A stretch of DNA of 64,000 nt from Furcasterigmium furcatum. Its lineage: Eukaryota > Ascomycota > Sordariomycetes > Glomerellales > Plectosphaerellaceae. Positions 21,975 to 32,640 of the stretch are shown piece after piece. The notes below the pieces were generated by a model, which saw only the letters and a program-made list of their open reading frames with translations, did no database searches and had not been told where the DNA came from. The DNA is taken from the NCBI GenBank assembly GCA_001599815.1, contig BCIA01000003.1, positions 1,860,001 through 1,924,000 on the forward strand, in the 5' to 3' direction. The stretch's first letter is position 1. Each line of letters opens with the position of its first letter. The position numbers and the translations under genes were made by a program.

Positions 21975-23238
21975 CTATCGGCCCCCCTGTTGTCGGATCA
22001 GCTCCATGAGATCCTCTAGACTGATAGATATCTCCTGACTGCCGGACACGGGCTCCTTCCAGGCCTTCCACGCAACCCAGGCCTGGAACCCCGACAGCCC
22101 CAGTGTCAGGATACCGACAACAATGGAGATGAGAAGCGCGGCGAGGGCCACCGCGAAGGCGTTGCTCTCCGAGGTCTGCCACTTGATCCACCGCTCGAAC
22201 TTGTTCTTGGGCGGCCGGCCCTGGACGAAGCCGTGCAGGACCGCCAGCCGATGGCCCCAGTAGCGGTACTCGAACCTCTCTGCGTTGTCGAACATCTTGT
22301 AGCCCTCGGGGCGGGCGCAGTCCTCGTCGAAGCCGCCCTTGCTAATAAGCCGCTGCAGGATACCGCTCGATCTGCGGTCGTCGAACTGGAAGAGGATGCC
22401 CTGCAGGGAATGGAGCGTTTCGGCGAGAAGACGTGGCGAGAGGCATCCGCTGTGAGCTTGTAAGAAACACCACAGTAGGATACATGGATACCTGGACGAA
22501 CCTTGAAAGACAACTTGCGACGTCGTCGTCTCTACCGTACCCCTCCCGCTGAAGGCGCTCAAGCTGCGCTTTGAGGAACGAGGTGTGGTGGAAGAGATAT
22601 ATCGTGGGCCCCTCCGGGTGCAGGGCGTCCAGGAGAAGGTGCCGAGAGAGATTGTCAGTCCCCCTAAAAGAGATGCCCAGCCTGGCCTTGAGCTTCCAAG
22701 CCTTCAGAGAGTTCTTGCCTTCCATGGCATGGGCCTCCGTCTCGGATAAGCCGAGGGCCTTGGGGAAGCACTCGGAAACGAAATCAACGAAGCGTTGGCC
22801 AGGTTGCCAGGACTCGGACTGCTGTCCTCCGGGGGCGCAGTCAAGCATGATCATTGCACGAACGGCCACGAAGACAGCAAACTTGAGCTGGTGTGCAGAA
22901 TGAACACCGGCTAGTCTCGCCGCGAGATGCTGGCTGGCCTGGCTTAGGGTCATACGGGGGTTCTCTCGAAGCGTCGCTGCTGCGATGAGTATGTCATCGT
23001 GACTGATGGGACTGGCGTCTTCTGGCCCAACATCTTCGATCTGCAGGATGTGTAGGTCACTGCGGGCAACCAGATCATCGTAGACCTTGAAGTAGGAGTC
23101 GAATGAGCGGCCCTTTGAGCTGAGCAGCTCCGCCGTGATCCGGGTCTTGTAGAAGTCGTGGCCCGTCATTCCATACAATATCGGCGTTTGCTCAGAGAGA
23201 CCTTTTAGTATAGACTGGGAGGGAGGGAAAACCCCCAT
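21975..23238 (-). CDS. Uncharacterised fungal protein with one C-terminal membrane helix
   Basis: Exon 1 starts at 23238 (MGVFPPSQSILKGL) and exon 2 runs 22449-21975. Two donors keep the frame: GTACGG after 22541 (intron 22450-22540, 390 residues) or GTTCGT after 22502 (intron 22450-22501, 403 residues). I favour the first because the spacing after FLKAQLERL then fits what I recall of related fungal proteins. The N-terminal ~330 residues are soluble and helical with no named domain. The C-terminus has a single hydrophobic helix (about AVALAALLISIVVGILTLGL) followed by FQAWVAWKAWKEP and a short acidic/Gln tail, so it is likely tail-anchored or single-pass. Proteins of this shape are numerous in filamentous ascomycetes and function is unknown. 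It is divergently transcribed from the protease/vWA gene over a 503-bp gap. Confidence 0.72.
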
Positions 23239-23741
23239 CACATGATAGGCATAGTATGGGCGGCTGGCTGTGCCGGGGCAGAGATCAGGCTGCGCATGAA
23301 GTTGGTGGTGGTGGTGGCGGTGTGATATCGATTGGTTCAGCTGAAGTGCACTTTCAACTCTTGGCACAAGTGAGAGACTCTCATCATCCCTTCTTCCCAG
23401 TTTCCGGCGTCTGGGAGTGTTCAAGCTTGCAGCTCTCCCACCTGGCTACCATACCTCTCCCTCACCTAGACGCCCCAATGCCAGTTACCATCCATGAACG
23501 CGACGTATCTTCATGCGAGGAAGCAACTGATGAGACTCAAGCTTCTTCATCATGGACGGTTCAACCCCCTTGTGAAGTATCGAAAGGGGCCGCCGTCAGT
23601 CCAACAGCCAGCAGACAAGCCTCCCGCAGATGCAAAGCGCGACGTGGCTGATAAACTAGACGACGAGGACGTCAAGGATGAGGCCAAAGATGAGGGCAAG
23701 GAAAAAACAGACAACTCATTCAGCGATGCCCCGACCCAGCT
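23239..23741. promoter_or_regulatory. Divergent promoter region of the TM protein and the protease/vWA protein
   Basis: A 503-bp head-to-head spacer, so the two genes could share regulation. It contains a short GTGGTG run (about 23306-23322). A charged frame from an ATG at 23494 could be an alternative 5' exon of the protease/vWA gene, but I see no clear splice to join it. Confidence 0.45.
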
Positions 23742-26690
23742 ATGCCCACGGCCAACCTCGCCCTCTGCTGCTTCCCTCTGCCTTCTTTGCCAGCCCCAGA
23801 ACCACGGCAGGGCCCCATCTGGGACTATTCCGTGCCAGTTCCCCTCAGCCGACAAAACAAACTCATCTACCCAAAAGCTCCGGTTGAACATGGACCCTGG
23901 GGCCAAGAGGAGTGCCGTGAAAGGTTCCTCTTTGTCAAGAATGAGCTGGCGGCTTTGGTCGATAAGTATCTGGACCTCGAAGGCCTGGAGAGATGTCCCG
24001 TCTACGCATCGCGGATGGTGGGAACGAGCCCGTCAACTGCGAGACCAAGTATTGTCATCACTTGCAGGGACATGGACGTGAAGAAGCTGCAGGATCTGTT
24101 CCGGTCCAAAGCCAGGGACAAGCTGTTCGTCGGCAGAGAATCGACGCTTGCACAGCTACGCAGCTCGTTTCAGAGAGCACAAGCAGACTTGATCCCACGG
24201 TTACAGATCGTATACTTCACGACACGCACGGCGACCGTCATCCGACGGGCATCTGGGGAGCCCCTTCAAGTCCATCTCCAGAAGGGCGGGGAATATTGTG
24301 GGGGAGTCATCCGGTTCCGCGATGCTTCGGCGACGTTGGGCTTGTCCATTGACATTGACGACCTGACAGCGACGCTGACGGTAGACCACCTCTTCTCTTC
24401 GGGTGAACCTGTCGTCTCGTCCCTGGCTGATGTCCACGAAAGGGAGCCCTCTTCCTCCGAAGCATCTCCCACTTCGACTTTCAGCGATGGTGAAAGTGAT
24501 AGCATAGACGCTCTGTGGGAAGACGACGATGACTTCGACCATTCCGGCGTGGACGATATGGACTCGGAAAGTGGCAAGACGGAGCGGCTCTTTGGGACGA
24601 CCGCGAAGGAAAAGCTGGACGTGGCAAGTCCCGCACCAGAGATATGGGAGAAGATGGTCCCTCCTGAACGACTTCACCGCTCGGCCCCTTACCTGGACTG
24701 GGCTCTGACCAGGCCCTCACCGCAGGAGCCTCGTTCGTCTTTCCGCGCCAACCGTGTCTTTCTGAACGGTCCAGAAGCACCATCCGTACATCTCGAGAAG
24801 GTCCGGAGGCGGCGCCCCGAGCACCTGGCATCTGTCTCCATGGTGTCTGCTATTAGGGGCGTCGTCCATGGACAGATCCTATCCGAGTCGAGTTTTCTCC
24901 CATCGTTGCCAGGCCAGGATCATTGCGAAGCTTGGTATGTGATCCTGGAAAGTCCCGACGGCCCTGACGGTAAGTGAGGATCGAGATGTTGCCGCCCAGA
25001 CTCCCAACCTCACTCCTTGCTCATACGCTCCTCCAACAGTTCTCCTCGGTGGCGAGAGCGGTTCGATCATAGTCGATCGCGAGACCAACGAGGTGTACGG
25101 CCACGTCATAGGTTGCGACCCTCTGGGCCATGCCTACGTTGCCCGCCTCACGCATGTTCTGGGCCAAGTCAAGGCGTGCTTCGGTGCTGCCCACGTCGGG
25201 TTGGCAAGACTAAGACCAGCCAAAGACTACAGGATCGTCACCCAAGAGTCGAAGAAGGTAAGATGCCAAGCACTGCGATGCCTGACGAGCAACACAACTA
25301 ACTGCGTTTCCCCTCCTCAAGAGGTTCGTCCTCTCGGAGATGATCAAGCAGAGCGACGTGAACGTGGATGTGCTCGCCGAGTTCGTCAGATTCAACGCGA
25401 TCGAAAGCGCCGACTGGTCTTCCATCGAACTGCCTTCAGGTTCGTACATGTCTTCGCATCATGTTTCGTGGCGTATGAAGTGAGCCAAGTACTGACCAGC
25501 TATTCTTTGATCCAGGACTATCCATTCCCCAATGCGTTGAGATTGCCGATTCCATATTGGCAAAGGATGCAACACGCCCGGACTTGCCCCGGGGTCTCAC
25601 GTTATTCCGTGGCAACCAGATGATCGGCCGCACAAGCTTAAAGCCCCCAACCACGACAGGCCCGGAGACCCGGCTTTCATCCAGTCCTCTGGGTCTACCT
25701 CATACGGCGAAGACGGAACCAGACCTCAAGCCAACTCTGACACTCGCTTCGCCAGGACACAAACAACTGCATCACGGGCTCACGGTGACGGAGCTGCTGC
25801 AGCACCAGGACTTGCTCGAGAATCCAAGTCTGCCTCGCACGTCTGAAGATGATGAAATTGAAGAGCAAATCAACCAGCTCCAGACCAAGTTAGCGGGCAG
25901 AGATTACCTGTTCTTCATCGATGACATCCGGTCAATGGCCGAGTTCGGCCAGCTTGACCACCTCCTAAACGGACTCCAGGCCCTCTCGTTCCTCGTCAAG
26001 AACCCGGGCAGGAACGGCATCCAACTTGTCTTTTCATCGAAAGCGGCGGAAAAAATATCTTTGGACAGCAGTAGCACTACGTCCTTGATCGAGGCAGTCC
26101 GGAAACACGAGTTCACCGAGTCCGCGACGAAACTGGAGTCCCGCTTCGGGCAACTCATCCGGTCTCATGTCCTTCCTCGCCTGCATGGAGAGTCATCTAT
26201 GAACCTTGACGGGCGCAGACTCAACAAACCCAAACCCCTGAGCGTGTTCTTCCTGACCAATGGCGCCTGGAGAAGGGGCAGTGACGCGGTTTTCAGTATC
26301 CGCAACACCATTGAGGTTCTCGATGCCCGCCTCAGGGAAAGGGAACGGATGTCGAGTCGGAATCTGGTCACGTTCCAGTTCATCCAATTCGGCCATTCCC
26401 ATGATGGCGCCAAGAATCTCCGGGAACTCATTGTTACTCTGCCAGAGGAATTACGCACGCGGTGAGTCTGGCCTCGTCCCCCTGAGACCTGTGCCAACTT
26501 CGTGCTGACTACTTATATCGCTATCAGTCACATAGTTTCTAGCCATAAAATCACTGACGATGTTACCGCAATGTTCCGGGGAAGCATTGGCCCATCAACG
26601 GACGGTGATGAGGTCAAGGAGGGTGCATCGACCATGGGAGAGACGTCGATTTCGGTTCAACTTCCGCAGTTCAATTTCCGCAAAATCTGA
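23742..26690 (+). CDS. Fusion protein: trypsin-like GxSGS module plus von Willebrand A-like module
   Basis: Exons 23742-24969, 25040-25257, 25322-25439, 25516-26461 and 26528-26690 join without frame errors to 890 residues. The first half resembles the fungal trypsin-like fold family. TVDHLF (His216) sits where trypsin has TAAHC, and GGESGSIIVD (Ser416) followed by VYGHVIG sits where it has GDSGG; the Asp before the Ser is Glu here. An acidic insert (about 225-285) separates the two. The second half resembles fungal vWA proteins: YLFFIDDIRSM (657-661 = DDIRS) replaces the DxSxS metal site, so the second position is Ile, then VFFLTNGAW and FQFIQFGHSHDG. No signal peptide or membrane helix is visible. 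It is co-directional with the NACHT gene 390 bp downstream. Protease activity and metal binding are not proven and the vWA site looks degenerate. The start is the first ATG in the main frame; an upstream exon is possible. Confidence 0.72.
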
Positions 26691-27080
26691 TGTCTTCGTA
26701 GCCCAAGCATGAAACCCAGCGTGACTGGATGTTTCTGTTATTTAGCCTTGTCTATACTATTAAGCAGAAATATTGACCGCCAACAAGTGCGTACGGTATA
26801 GGTAACTCGAGGCACTCTTCGTGGGAGCCATTTTGGAGTCTTGTCCCATCCTGGATTCGCCGTCGATCGAGGCTTCAGGGGGGCTGTGTCGCCAGAGTCA
26901 ACATGATGATGTGTGATTCGCTGCCCCTGGGAGGCGCTGCACCGGCAGCCTGCACCGGGATAGGTACTTGGCCAAGCTTTTTTCGATCAGGCTGCGAATC
27001 ATGGGCGCAGAGATAATAGAGCTGAGAGCCCCATCTGGCGGCCTCACATCTATCAGCTCCTTCAGACTTCACAGCGCAGC
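26691..27080. promoter_or_regulatory. Short intergenic region before the NACHT gene
   Basis: A 390-bp spacer holding the 3' UTR of the protease/vWA gene and the promoter of the NACHT gene. No specific element recognised. It is short enough that read-through transcription between the two genes is possible. Confidence 0.4.
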
Positions 27081-30000
27081 ATGGCGGACATCCAGATCGA
27101 CGACCCGAGAACGGTGGCCGGGAAGAAGCTTCTCGACTCTCTCGGCGAAAGCGACCGAGACCTGGTCCTGTCATGCGCCTCGTTCGACCAGTTCATCCAA
27201 GACTTCAACCAGCTGGATGGCGTGAAGAGGGCCCAAGCAGGAGTCAGAAGCAAGGTCCAGGCCAACATCGCCAGGTTCAGCGACAACATCAAGCCCTTCC
27301 TGGCCGTGGTTGACACGCTGGTCTCGTCCAACCCAGAAGTCGCGGCGCTCGTCTGGGGTGCCGCGAAGCTCGTCCTCCTGGTTGCGAGCAACTATGCCAA
27401 CTTCTTCAACAAGCTGTCGGACATGCTCTCGAACATCTCGCTGGCCCTCTCCCAGTACCGGGAGATATTGACGTTGGTGCAAGAACAGAAGATGGCATTG
27501 ACAGATACCCTTGACTGCCTCGTCACGACCGCTTACAATGGCTGTCTGCAATTCTTCCAGAGCATATGCAGAATATTCCTCAAGAAAGACGGCAGTAAGT
27601 GACCTCACAGTCCACGGCGACAGAAGTGTCATCAGGAATCGATGTAGGCACTGTCTGACGGAAACAGGGTCAAAGTCGCAACCCAGGGTCCTCGGGACAC
27701 TTCTGTTCTGCCCCTTCGAGGAATCGTTTGTAACACTGCGCGAACGACTGAGGTATTGCGACTCCATGATTCTCACCGAGCTGGCCATTCTCCAACTCAA
27801 GGTAAAAACACCAGACGTGACGACCGAAAAGACCCTTACCGTCGAGGGGCTGGTCGGTCAGGTCAAGTCGATGGCAAAGGAGAGACACATGGAAGATGTG
27901 CGTCGAGACATCCGCCACTGGATCAATGCGCCAGAGTTCCTCAAGGTCCACGAGGATGTCATCGACTTCATGGAAGAAAACACCACCGGGTGGCTGTTCA
28001 AGCAGCAGAAGTTCCGGGACTGGGAGAGAATTGACATGAAGAACGAAACATCGCCGACGGCAGAAGATGAGCTGGCAGGCACTGGTGTTAACATCCTCTG
28101 GGTTCATGGTATGTCAACTTACGTGGAGTCAATACACTTCCGCAGATCCAATGTTCGGGCCGCTGATCGGCATCAGGGAAGCCGGGCTGTGGCAAGACAT
28201 TCCTTGCGGCATCTGTCATCGAGCACTTGAAGCTGCAGATGTCGCAGGCCGAGTCGACGCCGTTGGTCTTGTTCTTCTACTTCGAAGCGGACAACACCGA
28301 CGCCAATACATCTGTTTCGGCGTACAGATCGCTTCTTTCGCAGTTCTTCCAGCAAATCTGGCAGACCCCGGGACTGATCGACAGGTTATCCTTCGCCATG
28401 TCCGAGTCGTCTGGGCAGAGACACGCATCGCGGCACGAACTGACCGAACTTCTTCGGCTCTGCTTCCGCACATCCCCAAACCATTGCTTCGTTGTTCTCG
28501 ACGGCCTCGACGAATGCGAGGATGCGAAGCAGTTCGTGGCAGAGTTAGAACAGCTTTCCGTGAACCGCCACACCAGAGTTCTCCTGTTCAGTCGTCCCAC
28601 GGTGAAGCCCCTGAGAGAATGGGTTCCGAGCCGCCAGCAACTCGAAGCGTCGAAGACGAACTCGGGCGACATTAGGCTGTACCTTGACAACAGAGTCAGA
28701 GCTCTCGTAGACCAAGAGCAGCTCCCAGAGGGGGTGAAGCAGCACGAGCTCGTTGACCACCTCACCCTGGGCGCTAATGCCATGTTTCTATGGGCGCGGC
28801 TCATGATCGAGTACCTGAATGCCGATGCCCTCACCCCAGAAGAGCGACTTGAGTCCATCTACGACATTACAATGCCCGACAATCTGGACAAGATGTACGA
28901 CAGAATTCTGAAGAGGATCGAGACCTCCAACTCGGCCTCACGCCGCATGGCCATCAATGTTTTCCGCTGGCTTCTCGTCTCCCGGCCTTTCTCGGGGCCG
29001 TTGAAGCCTGACGAGATGCAGCAGGCTCTGAACCCGACTGCCACCAGCCTTGGTCCGACACCCCGGTTCGTGCAGACTCTGATCGAAACCTGCGGCTCGC
29101 TTGTAGAGCTTTCGTCCGACGGGAGATTCCAGTTCATTCACCTCTCGGTGAAGGAGTACCTCTCCCAACTGGCGACGTTCCCTACTCTCCGTCTCGAATC
29201 GTGCCACGTCATGGCAGCAACGGCATATCTCGACTACCTTATCACTCAAGTGCCTCCCGAACCCATGGCGGTCCATCCGAGAACAGCGACATCCTTTTCT
29301 CTTCTCGCAGCCAGGGAGTGGATGGGGCACGTTGACCGTTCGCTCACTGCACTCGTATTGTACACCAGCGGGGGGAAGCCTCGTGAGTTGGCCCCGGGCA
29401 CGCGGCAACTCCTGACGACGCTGTTCCCGATGATTTCCAACTTTTGTAACCAAGCAGGGCTACTTCTCGCATGGATGGAGATCTGCTACCATAACAAGCT
29501 CCAGCCCGCGGCGCATCTCTTATCCAGGGGTCACGGCGCCGTACCATCATTCTCGCAGCTTCTCGGTTTGCCGGGCGCCAGCGCTCTTTGCTTCGATGCC
29601 GCCGAATTAGCCATGGCAAAACAAGCTGTCAGCAGTCTCGCTGGGCTTCTCCGATACCTCCAAGACGTGCATAACAATTGGGCTTTGGACCTGCTCCGAG
29701 ATCCGTCGATGGTGTGGCGGGAGGTCGCCGCATTCAACAAGCCTCCCGGAGGAATCGAATATCGGGGACCTGTCGAGGCCGAGATTCTCCAGACGCCGAA
29801 ACCACAGGCTATCAATGTTGCGAAAGGGAGCCTGAAGACCATATCTCATACCACCAACGAGTCCCAGCCGGTTTTGGTGGTCTTGTCGGTGTGGCCATCT
29901 AGGTAAGCCCCCTCTCTGTCTCTGCCCAGCCCATGTAGCTGCTGACACTGAACTCATCAAGGGAATTCGAGAGGGCGGCATTCCGCCCCAGCAGGGAATT

Positions 30001-31608
30001 CCGGGGGCTTGACACGTGGCAGGCGTGCTCTAACTGGATTGTCAAGTTCGAGGTTTGGACATTGGATGAGAAGCCTCATTGCAAAGTCAACCTCCTGGCG
30101 TCTCTCTCGCCCAAAGAGGTGTTCCTGCAGTGCAAGCAATCTGCCTGGGAGCTGAAGATGCCAACTGGCAGGCCAGATCAGTCGAGTCTCTCGTCACCTT
30201 GGAATCTGCAGTTTCCCATGGCGCTGTCGCCCAGTGGCCGGTATTTCTGCGTCCTCCGAACTGTCTTTGAAGTTGTCATGGACGGCGACCAGCCACGCCT
30301 GCGCAAAAGAACTCTCATTTATGACGAGAACAATGATGCCTGGGATGTAAATTCCCCCCTTGTATCGTCGCAGATGCTGTCTCCGCGATACCTGTACTTC
30401 CCGAGTTTCGCTCCATCGAACGATCTTGTCATCATGACGGTCGAGCCCGAGGTCCCGGTCGGCCTATTTTACTTCAGTGCCAAAGGGTCCAGGGTCTTCT
30501 CTTCCCGTCCTGCCTCCTCGACACGAAGTGATATTACGGTGGACTCGGAGGGCTACAAAGAAGTATCAATTAGCCATAGTCCATCGTCACCGCTTGTTGC
30601 TTTCGTCGCTGGCAACGGTACTTACATCTGGGACTGGACTCAAGGTCAGTTGCCCCATTCCAAGATCCAGGGCCTGCTGCAAGAGAAATTCGAACTGAGC
30701 CTGCGTCTACAGATCGGCGGCCAGTCATGCCCTGCTTCACATCCGTCATTGACGAGCCTGAAAGCGTATCATTCTCGGTCTGCGGAGACTATCTGCTTAT
30801 TCGCCTCGAGACGGGGTCTCAGGCCATCGTGACGGTGGCAGACATCATTACCAGCAGGAATCACCGAGTACCAGACGAGACAGCCGCACAAGGACTCGTG
30901 CGCCGTGCCGAGTACATTCCAGAATCATCCGACTTGGTCCATGGGATCGCCCGCACCGGTGACGACGGCATGTCTATCACGGAAGGGGGGGTCTCCCCAA
31001 ACACTCTCTTCGTGGCCTGTTCCGATAACAGAATCGTCCTGCGCAACGCGCCTGCGACAAACGCGGGTGATGGTTTCGATCAGATGGAGCTTGTCCGGCT
31101 GCCGGAACGAAATGACAACCTCTTCCAGCGCACAGATGCCGTGGTGGTAGTTCCAGGCGCGAATGATTGCATGATCAAGGTCGTCATCACTGCCAAGCCG
31201 ACGGTGTTCAGCGCCATGAGCTCGAGGGCATCGCAGCCGCCAGTACTGGTCCAGATTGAGAAGAGCGCGATGAGAACCCTGAGGACCCGGCCCTCGGCGA
31301 AGAGCCCCTATCTGGATGAGAACGGAGAGCTCAAATATTTATCGCGCCGGCAAGCCATTGGCAATGGTAAAAAGCCGCAGTCAAGCGTCCTGCGCGGTCT
31401 CAACGAAACAGACTACTCCTCTCCGGAAAGGCCAGGCATCGAAGATCAAAAGCGCCTGGGGGACCAAGAACGAGGCGAACAGATGGGACCTGCTGATGCT
31501 TTTCGTCGTCGCCTGTTAAGCCTTCTCAGTGACCAGGATGATGGGCGTGGATCTCGGGCTTTACTCCACGCCGCGGCTGTTGACGAGACGAGATATAACA
31601 TACAATGA
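27081..31608 (+). CDS. STAND/NACHT NTPase (fungal NLR-type protein)
   Basis: Exons 27081-27594, 27668-28108, 28177-29902, 29962-30644 and 30713-31608 join to 1,419 residues. Residues about 40-150 form a helical N-terminal domain (IKPFLAVVDTLVSSNPEVAALVWGA is diagnostic) of the type now called DUF7708, often placed before fungal NACHT domains. Walker A is GKPGCGKT at 319-326, assembled across the second intron. Walker B is VVLDGLDEC at 424-432. FIHLSVKEYL marks the winged-helix end of the NTPase. The C-terminal ~450 residues lack clear ankyrin or TPR repeats, but segments such as LSPSGRYFC, HSPSSPLVAFVA followed by YIWDW, and FSVCGDYLLIRL suggest a degenerate beta-propeller. NLR-type proteins sense non-self or damage and can trigger regulated cell death; that role here is inference. 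The neighbouring TM and protease-like genes may be partners. Confidence 0.85.
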
Positions 31609-32009
31609 CTCGAGGTTGAGAATGAGAAAAGGTCACCCCAGAGTTTGGGGACTTCAAGTTATGAACGAGAAGAAGTGGCAGGATCAAGAGCTGAAGCGAA
31701 GGTCACTCCTCGGTGGTGCAGCAATTGAAGTGGGGTTGACTTAATTGTTAGTGTCGCCCCGTCCGCCATGCCCAAGCCACCATCTTGATCTCAATCGCGT
31801 TTCTCGTCGATCCTGACACCTTCACCATCCACCACTTCTTCACGAGAGTCGTCATCCTTCACATCGGTCACCAATTACCGTGCCTTGTCCGGTGGAAGAG
31901 AGATTACAACTACAATTCATCAACGAATCCCAGGTGCAGGCCTCCCGCTGGTCTAACTTGCCTCGACTTGGCCGCGTATTAGGCATCCACATTCAGATCA
32001 GATTCACCC
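31609..32009. other. Intergenic region, 0.4 kb
   Basis: Holds the 3' flank of the NACHT gene and the promoter of the Vma22-like gene. Nothing else recognised. Confidence 0.5.
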
Positions 32010-32561
32010 ATGGATTCGGATCACATCGACAGCCTCCTCGAGCGCTACTTGAGCCTCTTGGACGAATACACTTCCTTACGCGAGTCTCTCAGGAAGACCC
32101 AGACAGAACTCTTCCAGAATCTCGCCCGGGCCAACTTCTCCGCGGAAAGGGGCGTGCGGTACGGCCCAGACTACTACGACGACCGCATGCAAGCCACGCG
32201 CATCCTCTCCGTTTCGGCTGACGAGGGCGGATGTCCTCGCTTCGAGACTGTCAAAGCTCCAGAGGAAGAGGCTGGAGATACGGCGGAGACTGATGAATCT
32301 ACGACGAAACCGCGGCAGCCAAAGTCCCGAGACCCTCTGGGGTGGTTCGGCATCCTCGTTCCTCCGCCGCTGCGCCAGGCTCAGTCCCAGGCCGTGAGCG
32401 CCGTGGAGACGGCCATCCCCCGCCTCGTCACTATCGATGCTGAGATGAAGGACATCGAGATTCGGATCCGCAGGGCACGAAAGAAGCGCGCAAAGGCCGC
32501 GGCTTCCAAGGACAAGCCCATGGAAACGGCATCGCAGCCAGCTGCAGCCGAGGCATCCTGA
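32010..32561 (+). CDS. vma22: Vma22/CCDC115-like V-ATPase assembly factor
   Basis: A single exon of 183 residues begins MDSDHIDSLLERYLSLLDEY. The N-terminal coiled coil (about 5-45) leads to NLARANFSAERGVRYG and the YYDDRMQA signature. A low-complexity linker (about 80-105) follows, then the DPLGWFGILVPPPLRQAQ segment and a C-terminal basic coiled coil (about 145-170). This arrangement is that of the Vma22/CCDC115 family, which helps assemble the membrane sector of the vacuolar H+-ATPase in the ER. The length is close to yeast Vma22 (181). The C-terminal Lys/Ala-rich tail is not predicted to insert in membranes. The gene converges with the oxidoreductase; the stop codons are only 79 bp apart. 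Confidence 0.8.
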   Translation: MDSDHIDSLLERYLSLLDEYTSLRESLRKTQTELFQNLARANFSAERGVRYGPDYYDDRMQATRILSVSADEGGCPRFETVKAPEEEAGDTAETDESTTKPRQPKSRDPLGWFGILVPPPLRQAQSQAVSAVETAIPRLVTIDAEMKDIEIRIRRARKKRAKAAASKDKPMETASQPAAAEAS

Positions 32562-32640
32562 GTCGCATTTCATCAACCTAGGTATCCATTCGTCTTTAGC
32601 ATTCAGAAGTCCAACCAAAATACTACCAAACTCCCGTCCG

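Noticed and set aside
22342..23424. Apparent frameshift in the TM protein gene (360-codon frame with an unlike end)
   Set aside because: The frame change is explained by an intron with GT-AG ends near 22450-22540, so the gene is not broken.
23494..24081. 195-codon frame upstream and out of phase with the protease/vWA protein
   Set aside because: The first 80 codons look plausible but the rest is out of frame with the conserved part and I could not place a convincing splice; kept only as a possible alternative 5' exon.
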